Source of the DNA: JBDKTK01 sp039680225
GTDB lineage: Bacteria > Desulfobacterota > Syntrophia > Syntrophales > UBA4778
Assembly (NCBI GenBank): GCA_039680225.1
Contig: JBDKTK010000149.1
Coordinates: 1 to 5,068 of the forward strand
Direction of reading: 5' to 3'
Length of the DNA stretch: 5,068 nucleotides
Positions 1 to 5,068 of the stretch are shown in pieces. A program made the translations under genes and the position numbers. The stretch's first letter is position 1; each line of letters starts with the position of its first letter. The notes beneath the pieces are model-generated. The model saw only the letters and a list, made by a program, of their open reading frames with translations. It had not been told where the DNA came from and did no database searches.

Positions 1-85
1 CTATTCAATTGCAGCGGGCGTCCCCGCGAAGTTCCGTAAATGGAGGTTTCCCGAAACGGCGGCCGGGCCGGGAAAGAGTTTTTAA
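1..85 (+). CDS. C-terminal end of a hexapeptide-repeat (left-handed beta-helix) acyltransferase, 5' truncated
   Basis: Only the last 27 codons are in the window, read from base 2 to a TAA at 83-85; the rest lies upstream. The visible protein begins Y-S-I and continues A-A-G-V-P-A-K-F-R-K-W-R-F. The G-V/N-P-A-K-x-[IF]-x-x-[RK]-[FW] block is the hallmark end of the left-handed beta-helix acyltransferases (CatB/xenobiotic, serine and sugar O- or N-acetyltransferases), where the last coil closes the acetyl-CoA site. In a glycan locus such an enzyme normally acetylates a sugar or a nucleotide-sugar in the cytoplasm; that role is inferred from context. The stop is 9 nt before the GT2 start, suggesting one operon. 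The fragment is short, so family assignment rests on this one motif, and the acceptor cannot be told. Confidence 0.72.
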   Translation, partial: YSIAAGVPAKFRKWRFPETAAGPGKSF

Positions 86-94
86 AGAGTTGAT

Positions 95-1243
95 ATGAAC
101 GATCCTCTGGTCAGCGTAATCATACCCACATTCAACAATGCGCCTTATATCGCCGAGGCGCTGGAGTCCGTATTCAGGAATTGCCTGTGTTCCTGCCAGG
201 TAATCGTCGTCGACGACGGTTCCACGGACAACACGAAGAGGATCATAATGCCCTACCAGGACAGGCTGACCTACCTCCACCAGGAAAACCGGGGGGCGTC
301 GGCGGCCCGCAATTCCGGGTTGGTAAGGGCGAAGGGAGAGTTCATTGCCTTCATGGACGGCGATGATGTCTGGTTCGAGGGCAATCTGGTAATGAAGCTG
401 GGTTACCTGCTCAATAACCCCGGGGTCGGCGCAATCTTCAGCAACTTTCGCACATTCGACAGGCTCGGCATCATCGAGGAAGACGGCATGAGGTCCATAT
501 ATCCGATCTTTCGCAAAAAAGGCGGGCGACTGGAGGAGATTTTCCGCGAAAAATCCCCTTTATCGTACAACGGCCTGGGCTGCTTCGTCTACAAGGGCAA
601 TATCTTTGAATCCATCCTGTTCGGAAATCTGATAGCTACATGCTCAATTATGATCAGAAGGGAATGTATCGATTATACCGGGTTTTTCCGCGAGGACTTG
701 AGGACCCAGGAAGATTACGATTACTGGCTGAGGCTCTCCCGGGGTTGCGATATGGCCTGCATCGACGTGCCTCTGGTCGGCTACAGGCGGCACTCCCGGC
801 AGCTGACCAGCTCACGTATGGATTACCTGATCCTGGATGTGGCGCGCGTCCTCGAACCGTACAGGAGGGACATCGGCCTGCTTTCGAAGCCGACCGCGCA
901 GCAGTTTCGGAAGAGGTACTCGGAGCTGATGAACCTGCTCGGGATTGCCTACCTGAAAAGTGGAAACAGGAAGGATGCCGCCCGGGCGTTCAGGAGGGGC
1001 TTTTATATGGATTTGGGAAACCTGCCGTCCCTTGCATTCTGGCTGAGCACTCCATTCTGGAGAAAACCCGCTGTCTATTTCGCGTTTAGAGTCGCCAAAA
1101 GGATAAAAAACATCCAAACGCCGGCCATTCTCCGCAGCGGTGGCGCCGCTGCGGACCGGACGGCCCGGACTGACCAGACGGACCAGACGGACAAAACAGG
1201 CGAAAATGCAGGGCAAGAAAAAATATCTGTGCAGGGCACTTGA
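95..1243 (+). CDS. Family 2 glycosyltransferase with TPR-like C-terminal region and low-complexity tail
   Basis: A 382-residue GT-A fold, GT2 family enzyme, expected to transfer a sugar from a nucleotide-sugar to a growing lipid-linked glycan at the cytoplasmic membrane face. The start of the fold is plain: VSVIIPTFNN (residues 6-15), VIVVDDGSTD (36-45) with the nucleotide-binding Asp pair, the GAS-AARN segment (67-73), and the metal-binding DxDD-like MDGDD at 87-91. RTQEDYDYWLRL (203-214) supplies the ED motif typical of the catalytic base region in GT2 enzymes. Residues about 281-308 (LLGIAYLKSGNRKDAARAF onward) look like one TPR-type helix pair, which is seen at the end of some GT2 proteins. 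From about residue 348 the chain becomes low-complexity (AAADRT then DQT-type triplets), unlike the family and probably non-catalytic. No signal peptide or clear membrane span is visible. ATG at 95 follows AAAGAG (84-89) at 5 nt spacing. Donor and acceptor sugars cannot be read from the sequence. Confidence 0.93.
   Translation: MNDPLVSVIIPTFNNAPYIAEALESVFRNCLCSCQVIVVDDGSTDNTKRIIMPYQDRLTYLHQENRGASAARNSGLVRAKGEFIAFMDGDDVWFEGNLVMKLGYLLNNPGVGAIFSNFRTFDRLGIIEEDGMRSIYPIFRKKGGRLEEIFREKSPLSYNGLGCFVYKGNIFESILFGNLIATCSIMIRRECIDYTGFFREDLRTQEDYDYWLRLSRGCDMACIDVPLVGYRRHSRQLTSSRMDYLILDVARVLEPYRRDIGLLSKPTAQQFRKRYSELMNLLGIAYLKSGNRKDAARAFRRGFYMDLGNLPSLAFWLSTPFWRKPAVYFAFRVAKRIKNIQTPAILRSGGAAADRTARTDQTDQTDKTGENAGQEKISVQGT
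1131..1155. repeat. Perfect inverted repeat, 10-bp arms and 5-nt loop, within the GT2 3' end
   Basis: The left arm tccgcagcgg (1131-1140) is exactly the reverse complement of ccgctgcgga (1146-1155), with tggcg as the loop. Eight of ten pairs are G:C, so the transcript would form a stable hairpin. It is coding sequence (GT2 residues about 346-354) and no T-run follows, so it is not a standard intrinsic terminator. It ends where the 9-bp tandem repeat begins and lies about 50 nt before the deacetylase start, so it may affect RNA stability or expression of the downstream gene; that is inference. It could also be a remnant of a small mobile repeat. Confidence 0.8.
1154..1198 (+). repeat. Degenerate 9-bp tandem repeat encoding (D/A)-(R/Q/K)-T triplets
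   Basis: Five consecutive 9-nt units are seen: gaccggacg (1154), gcccggact (1163), gaccagacg (1172), gaccagacg (1181) and gacaaaaca (1190). The third and fourth are identical; the others differ at two to four positions. The units are in register with the GT2 frame and encode DRT, ART, DQT, DQT, DKT. Because the unit is a multiple of three, gain or loss of copies would lengthen or shorten the tail without shifting the frame. The array ends just before the likely ribosome-binding region of the deacetylase gene. Confidence 0.82.
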
Positions 1244-2243
1244 CGCTTTCCAGCTGACCGGCGCGATGTGTGCAGCCGCGCGGCGCATCAACGGGCGCCG
1301 CCTGCCCATCCTTGCCTACCACAGGGTCATCGGGGAAACTGACATTTACGGCCCCGGGTTCCAGTTCGAGGAATTGAATATCAGCAGCTTTTCCGCTGAA
1401 TTTGAAAAACAGCTGGATTTCATCTCCCGCAATTTCCGGGCAATCACGTTTTCCGGCCTGAAGGCCTGCCTTAATGGCGCCAATGGCGGCCTTCCGGAAA
1501 ACCCGATCATCATAACATTCGATGACGGCTACAAGGACAATTACACGGTCGCCTTTCCGCTGCTCAAAAAGTTCGGGCTCAAGGCCGTATTCTTTCCCGT
1601 TACAGGACTGATCGGCGGCCGCCTGATGGAGATCGAACGGCTGGCATACGCAGTTAAAAAGACCCGGAAAAACAAGCTGGACCTCACGGAAGCCGGGTTG
1701 GGCATATACGGTCTGCAAACCGGCGCGGACAGGGTCAAGGCGAAAAACTCCCTGACCCACGAACTGCGCAGGCCCGACGAGCGGGCGCGGGAATCGCTCG
1801 CAGCGCTTATTTTCGCGCGGCTGGAAGTCGACATCCCGCCCGGGCTGGGCAGCCGCATGATGCTGGACTGGGATGAAATAAAAATCATGGCCGCAAGCGG
1901 AATGGAGATCGGCTCGCACAGTGCGAGCCATCCGATCCTCTCCCGCATCAGCGACGCAAGGCTCCGCGAAGAGGTCGAGGGCTCCAAAAAGGAGCTGGAA
2001 GCAAGACTCGGGACGGAGATATGCGCCTTTTCCTACCCGGCGGGCGGCAAGCATGAATACATTGGAGAGAGGGTAAAGAGCGCGGTCAGGGATGCGGGAT
2101 ACGCTTTCGGGATCTCCTATTTCAACGGGCTGGAGAGCGCCGGAATCCCGGACCCATACTGCCTCAAGAGGCTGAGGATCTCGCGTTATATGGATATGCC
2201 GCTCTTCAAAACGGGCCTGGCGATCCCCTGGATGGCGGTATGA
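1206..2243 (+). CDS. Polysaccharide deacetylase (CE4 / NodB-homology family)
   Basis: A 345-residue protein that should remove N- or O-acetyl groups from a sugar or glycan using a divalent metal. NodB-domain motifs are in order: the entry strand PILAYHRV (34-41); motif 1 TFDDGY (104-109), with D106 the expected catalytic base and D107 a metal ligand; motif 2 HSASH (238-242), the two other metal ligands; and motif 3 around FSYPAGG (275-281). DWDEI (221-225) before motif 2 matches the usual W-x-[ED]-[IL] stretch. ATG at 1206 is preferred, with AGG at 1198-1200 as a weak Shine-Dalgarno, because the residues it adds before YHRV resemble the basic, leucine-rich helix common in this family; this makes a 38-nt overlap with the GT2 gene. 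ATG at 1266 is the alternative. No signal peptide or anchor is seen, so a cytoplasmic site, acting on a precursor or lipid-linked intermediate, is more likely than cell-wall peptidoglycan. The substrate is unknown. Confidence 0.9.
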   Translation: MQGKKKYLCRALDAFQLTGAMCAAARRINGRRLPILAYHRVIGETDIYGPGFQFEELNISSFSAEFEKQLDFISRNFRAITFSGLKACLNGANGGLPENPIIITFDDGYKDNYTVAFPLLKKFGLKAVFFPVTGLIGGRLMEIERLAYAVKKTRKNKLDLTEAGLGIYGLQTGADRVKAKNSLTHELRRPDERARESLAALIFARLEVDIPPGLGSRMMLDWDEIKIMAASGMEIGSHSASHPILSRISDARLREEVEGSKKELEARLGTEICAFSYPAGGKHEYIGERVKSAVRDAGYAFGISYFNGLESAGIPDPYCLKRLRISRYMDMPLFKTGLAIPWMAV

Positions 2244-2305
2244 CAGTTGTCCCGGCAATTTCCCGTCCGGCTGTGTCCGCCCCCCGCCCGACTCAAGGTA
2301 CCCTG

Positions 2306-2311
2306 AAGGAG
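2306..2311 (+). promoter_or_regulatory. Strong Shine-Dalgarno fixing the GTG start of the GT4 gene
   Basis: AAGGAG lies 8 nt before GTG at 2320, a near-perfect anti-16S match at normal spacing. It supports the GTG start over the in-frame ATG at 2350, which has no comparable site. The 76-nt gap before the gene (2244-2319) is pyrimidine-rich (a run of C around 2280-2289) and contains no hairpin-plus-T-run terminator and no convincing -35/-10 promoter. Confidence 0.8.
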
Positions 2312-2319
2312 ATAAGCGC

Positions 2320-3447
2320 GTGAAAGAACCGAACGGCAGGCGGAAAGTCATGATCGTCAATGCGGCCCTGGACCTGGGCGGCGCGGAAGTCGTCATCGCC
2401 AACCTCTGCAGGCACATTAACAGGGACCTCTTCGAGGTGTACGTCTGCGTGCTGCGCTACCGCGGGAAGATCGGAGACGAGCTGGCGGACGAAGGCCGCG
2501 CGATAATCACCCTCGGCAACGGATCGCGCACCGCAAATTACATGGCCGGCCTGAAACTCCTGAAACATGCCAGGGGCTTCGGGATAGACCTCATCCACTC
2601 GCACTGCCGCGCCGCCTTCCTTGATTGCTCCTTCTGCAAGGCCGTCAACCCCGGGATGAAATTCATCCACACTTTCCACTACGGCAACTTCCCGCATGTG
2701 AAATACAGGTACAGGGTAATGGATTCCCTGGCTGCGAGGGTGGCCGACAAACTCGTCGCCGTCGGGTACGAACAGGGCAAGACGATAAAGTCCGGGTACC
2801 GGATACCCGACTGCCGGCTGGAGACGATCTGGAACGGCATCGATTACAGGCCCGCGCCGGAACCCGGCCTGCTGAACGGGTTCGTGAAGGGCCGGACCGT
2901 CATCGGCACAATAGCCAACCTGATCGAGCAGAAAGGGATGTTTTACCTGCTGGACACGGCCGCCCTGCTGAAAAAAAGGCGCAGCGATTTTGTCTTCGTG
3001 ATTATCGGGGACGGCCCCCTCCGGGAAGGCCTTGAAAGGAGGAAGCGCGAGATGGGCCTCGACGACGTTGTCGCCTTCCTGGGCAGGATGCCCAATGCGG
3101 CCGCCCGGGCGCTGCCCTGCTTCGATATGTTCTTCCAGCCGTCGAACTGGGAGGCCATGTCCATCGTCATCCTGGAAGCGATGGCATGCGCAAAGCCGGT
3201 CGTGGCAACGCGCGTCGGCGACAACCCCATAGTCATGGCCGAAGGCCGCAACGGGTTCCTGGTTGAAGCGAAAGACCCGGCCGGCATGGCTGCGGCACTT
3301 GAGAAACTTTTGAGCAGCGCCGATCTGCGCGCCCGTTTCGGGAAGAAGTCGCGGGACATGTTCGAGCTCAGCTTCAGCGCCGCAAGGATGGCGCGAAGAT
3401 ACGAGCGGCTGTATCTGCATACCCTGGGGGAAGCCCCGGAGAATTGA
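2320..3447 (+). CDS. Family 4 glycosyltransferase (GT-B fold)
   Basis: A 375-residue retaining GT-B glycosyltransferase, the usual length for GT4. The N-terminal Rossmann-like domain opens with VMIVNAALDLGGAEVVIANL (residues 10-29), the Gly-Gly loop at 20-21 being the acceptor/donor loop; IHSHC (92-96) is the typical I-H-x-H strand. The C-terminal donor domain shows WNGID (171-175), VIGTIANLIEQKG (194-206), the strand and turn FVIIGDGP (226-233), VAFLGRM (251-257), and the E-x7-E motif at E278 and E286 in EAMSIVILEA, followed by ACAKPVVATRVGDNP (289-303), all contacts to the nucleotide-sugar. No membrane segment is evident; such enzymes usually sit peripherally on the inner membrane face. It starts 76 nt after the deacetylase and ends 6 nt before the sulfatase-like gene, fitting an operon. 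The sugar is not predictable; related enzymes include WbnK/EpsD/PssF-type proteins, but no specific symbol is justified. Confidence 0.93.
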   Translation: MKEPNGRRKVMIVNAALDLGGAEVVIANLCRHINRDLFEVYVCVLRYRGKIGDELADEGRAIITLGNGSRTANYMAGLKLLKHARGFGIDLIHSHCRAAFLDCSFCKAVNPGMKFIHTFHYGNFPHVKYRYRVMDSLAARVADKLVAVGYEQGKTIKSGYRIPDCRLETIWNGIDYRPAPEPGLLNGFVKGRTVIGTIANLIEQKGMFYLLDTAALLKKRRSDFVFVIIGDGPLREGLERRKREMGLDDVVAFLGRMPNAAARALPCFDMFFQPSNWEAMSIVILEAMACAKPVVATRVGDNPIVMAEGRNGFLVEAKDPAGMAAALEKLLSSADLRARFGKKSRDMFELSFSAARMARRYERLYLHTLGEAPEN

Positions 3448-3453
3448 ACTGAT

Positions 3454-4932
3454 ATGTTTAACATTGTAATTGCCGTCCTTGATTCCGTCCGCGCCGCCAA
3501 CTGTTCGCTGTTCGGGTACGGCCGCCGCACCAACCCGGGTCTGGAAGAGCTTGCCCCCGAATTCGTCGTCTATAAAAACGCTTTCTCAACGACAATATCC
3601 ACCGTTCCGGCCCATGCCTCGCTGTTCACGGGGACGCACGTTTCAACCCACGGCCTGTTCGTCGAGGGGCACAGGCTGACTCCGGGGCTGATCACCCTGG
3701 CGGAATTCCTCGCCGGCCTGGGATATGCCACTTTCGGCATCTGCTACCAGGACGATGTTTCTCCCGTAACCGGGCTGCACCGGGGATTCGGGGAGTTCCA
3801 CATGGACGACGAGCCGTCATCGTTCAAAAAGCTGGTGCGGGAAATTTTATGGTCCCACAAGGGGCCTGTGCCGAAAGACGGCCAGGACCGGCCGGGCAAT
3901 TGCGCCCCGCGCCACGGCCTCATGTCCCGGGTCCGCGAAACGAAATTTTTCAAGGAACTGTACTGGATGGCGACGCGCAATTCCGACCAGGGCGCGGCGT
4001 CCTCCCGGAAAAAAATCGACCGGTTCCTGTATAATTCCGGGTGGAGTTCCGGGTGCAGTGCCGCCCCTTGTCCCGGAAGGGCCGCCCGGCCGTTTTTCAT
4101 GTACGTCCATTACGATGAGGCCCACCTGCCGTACAGGCCGCCCTCGCCTTTCCGGAGCAGCTTTCTTGCGGGCGCCGGAAACGGCAAAAGGCCGGCCGTG
4201 GTAAACCAGGACCGGACAAGGTTCTACCTTGACCCCCGGATCATGGACGAGGGTGACTTCAATGTCCTCAGATCGCTGTACGACGGCTCTATCCTGTACC
4301 TGGACAGCATGGTGTCCGGCCTGTACCGGTCGCTGAAGGGGATGGGGCTGATGGAGAACACTATGTTCATAGTGCTTTCCGATCACGGGGACCACCTGGG
4401 CGAGCACGGATTGATGTCGCACAAGTATGCGCTTTGCGACCACCTGACCAGGGTGCCCCTCATGATAAAGTACCCTGGTTCCTTCGGCATCCGCGGCAAC
4501 CATGAGGGGATAGTCCAGATCACTGATATCTTCCCCACCATCGCGGACGCGCTCGGCGTGCCCCGGGAGCGCATCCCTGTCCAGCTCGAAGGCAACAGCC
4601 TGATTTCCGGCAGGATGATGAACAGGGCCGGGCAGTATGCCGTTTCGGAATTGATGAAGCCTTTCGGGAAGGAAATCGACCATTTCAAGCGGCAGCTCCG
4701 GCACTACCACAGGATCATGTACGCGGTCCGCGGCGCCAGGTACAAGTGCGTCCGCGATGCGAAAGGCCGGACCGAAATTTTCGACCTGATGAACGACCCC
4801 GAGGAGCTCAATGGAATGCAGTTAATTTTGTCCGGGGCGGACGGGGAAATCAAACGGGTAATGGAACAGGCCGATTCCCATCTGCCCAGGTTCAGGGAAT
4901 GTAACCGGAAGTTTGCAGGATTAACGGGATAA
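3454..4932 (+). CDS. Sulfatase-like hydrolase/transferase (alkaline phosphatase superfamily)
   Basis: A 492-residue sulfatase-fold protein. The first strand NIVIAVLDSVRAANCSLFGY (3-22) carries the metal ligand D10 and the D-[ST]-x-R-x-x-x-x-x-x-x-G-Y pattern. The nucleophile segment is ISTVPAHASLFTG (48-60): T50 occupies the position where true sulfatases have Cys/Ser that becomes formylglycine, and the C/S-x-P-S-R signature is absent (T-V-P-A-H instead). Later motifs are intact: YVHYDEAHLPYRPP (217-230) with H224, LSDHGDHLGEHGL (308-320) with ligands D310 and H311, and SHKYALCDHLTRVPLMIKYP (322-341) with K324; FDLMNDPEELN (443-453) is the usual C-terminal DLxxDPxExxN motif. Loss of the formylglycine site suggests phosphodiester or phosphotransferase chemistry, or direct Thr attack, rather than classical sulfatase action; this is inference. 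There is no signal peptide, so it is predicted cytoplasmic, unusual for a catabolic sulfatase but fitting a biosynthetic operon. Residues about 195-212 form a Ser/Gly/Cys/Ala-rich insert. Confidence 0.88.
   Translation: MFNIVIAVLDSVRAANCSLFGYGRRTNPGLEELAPEFVVYKNAFSTTISTVPAHASLFTGTHVSTHGLFVEGHRLTPGLITLAEFLAGLGYATFGICYQDDVSPVTGLHRGFGEFHMDDEPSSFKKLVREILWSHKGPVPKDGQDRPGNCAPRHGLMSRVRETKFFKELYWMATRNSDQGAASSRKKIDRFLYNSGWSSGCSAAPCPGRAARPFFMYVHYDEAHLPYRPPSPFRSSFLAGAGNGKRPAVVNQDRTRFYLDPRIMDEGDFNVLRSLYDGSILYLDSMVSGLYRSLKGMGLMENTMFIVLSDHGDHLGEHGLMSHKYALCDHLTRVPLMIKYPGSFGIRGNHEGIVQITDIFPTIADALGVPRERIPVQLEGNSLISGRMMNRAGQYAVSELMKPFGKEIDHFKRQLRHYHRIMYAVRGARYKCVRDAKGRTEIFDLMNDPEELNGMQLILSGADGEIKRVMEQADSHLPRFRECNRKFAGLTG
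4035..4058 (+). repeat. 12-bp tandem duplication inside the sulfatase-like gene
   Basis: ttccgggtggag (4035-4046) is followed directly by ttccgggtgcag (4047-4058), differing at one base. In frame this gives S-G-W-S then S-G-C-S (residues 195-202), so a four-residue unit is doubled within a poorly conserved loop between the nucleophile and H224 regions. A copy of cccggaa at 4072-4078 can pair with ttccggg of the second unit. It is probably a slippage-generated insertion tolerated by a surface loop. Confidence 0.6.
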
Positions 4933-4936
4933 AACC

Positions 4937-5068
4937 ATGCAATCTGAATTCCCCCATTTCAGCAACAGCGGCGGGGACCGTCCCGGGGGCAAGCCCGCGC
5001 TTACGCCGCTGCATTTCCCCGGGAGCCGGGCGCTCAGGGCGGCAATGATCTCCTTCTACTACTATCCC
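4937..5068 (+). CDS. N-terminal part of a probable further glycosyltransferase, 3' truncated
   Basis: An open frame from ATG at 4937 runs 44 codons to the window end without a stop. It starts 4 nt after the sulfatase-like stop, with GGGA at 4926-4929 as a possible ribosome-binding site at 7 nt spacing. The first 36 residues are polar and Gly/Pro-rich and match nothing I recognise. The last visible residues, R-A-A-M-I-S-F-Y-Y-Y-P, look like the first beta strand of a GT4-type glycosyltransferase (M-I-x-x-Y-Y-P-P pattern), which fits the locus. If so, the true start may instead be the internal ATG at 5045, with AGGGCGG just before it, and the leading residues would be an untranslated leader. 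The product cannot be named without the downstream sequence. Confidence 0.5.
   Translation, partial: MQSEFPHFSNSGGDRPGGKPALTPLHFPGSRALRAAMISFYYYP

Noticed and set aside
1..39. Reading the 5' end in frame 1 as the end of an upstream gene (stop at 37-39)
   Set aside because: That frame gives no recognisable motif, while frame 2 gives the acyltransferase closing motif and a stop 9 nt before the next gene.
1131..1155. The inverted repeat as an intrinsic terminator
   Set aside because: No T-run follows, it lies inside an open coding sequence, and genes continue in the same direction.
1154..1198. The tandem repeat as a CRISPR-like array
   Set aside because: Units are 9 nt, directly adjacent and without spacers, and they lie in frame within a gene.
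1140..1205. Upstream GTG start for the deacetylase at 1140
   Set aside because: It would add 22 Arg/Thr-rich residues encoded by the hairpin and the tandem repeat, lacks a Shine-Dalgarno and would lie within the hairpin stem; ATG at 1206 fits the family better.
2244..2319. A promoter or terminator in the largest intergenic gap
   Set aside because: No plausible -35/-10 pair and no stem plus T-run; only the Shine-Dalgarno at 2306-2311 is supported.
1086..2417. Long open frame on the minus strand (443 codons) opposite the deacetylase gene
   Set aside because: Its translation has no recognisable domain, and the plus strand carries clear CE4 and GT4 motifs over the same bases. Long antisense frames are expected in G+C-rich genes with G/C third positions.
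2293..3420. Minus-strand open frame (375 codons) opposite the GT4 gene
   Set aside because: It mirrors the codon phase of the GT4 gene, is low in recognisable motifs, and has no ribosome-binding site worth noting.
3427..3437. Small hairpin ggggaagcccc at the end of the GT4 gene
   Set aside because: Only four base pairs and no T-run; such dyads are common by chance in G+C-rich DNA.
3847..4710. Minus-strand open frame (287 codons) opposite the sulfatase-like gene
   Set aside because: A shadow of a gene with intact superfamily motifs; its own translation resembles no family.

Overview
The window is a 5.07 kb piece of a bacterial surface-polysaccharide (capsule, exopolysaccharide or O-antigen type) biosynthesis locus. 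Every convincing gene lies on the + strand and the genes are packed end to end. The base composition looks fairly G+C-rich (high 50s percent by eye, not computed), with G/C-ending codons and one GTG start. No RNA gene, phage gene, transposase or CRISPR array was seen, and nothing fixes the phylum: a G+C-rich bacterium with a horizontally mobile type of glycan locus is as far as the sequence goes.

Layout, left to right: (1) the last 27 codons of an acyltransferase of the left-handed beta-helix (hexapeptide-repeat) type, ending at 85; (2) a family 2 glycosyltransferase, 95-1243, with a TPR-like segment and an odd low-complexity C-terminal tail; (3) a CE4-type polysaccharide deacetylase, 1206-2243, whose preferred start lies inside gene 2 (38 nt overlap); (4) a GT-B family 4 glycosyltransferase, 2320-3447, behind a strong Shine-Dalgarno; (5) a sulfatase-like alkaline-phosphatase-superfamily enzyme, 3454-4932, with Thr where sulfatases carry the formylglycine Cys/Ser; (6) the first 44 codons of another gene, 4937-5068, probably a further glycosyltransferase. 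Gaps are 9, -38, 76, 6 and 4 nt, so one polycistronic transcript is likely; no promoter or terminator is visible in the window.

Working model (inference): the glycosyltransferases add sugars to a lipid-linked repeat unit on the cytoplasmic face, and the acyltransferase, deacetylase and sulfatase-like enzyme tailor it by adding or removing acetyl and sulfate- or phosphate-type groups. The individual families are well known. The least ordinary sequence is the junction of genes 2 and 3, where a perfect 10-bp-stem inverted repeat abuts a 9-bp tandem repeat read in frame as the GT2 tail, just before the deacetylase start. The Thr-type, signal-less sulfatase-like protein is the other item worth following. 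I see no strong evidence for a wholly new system.
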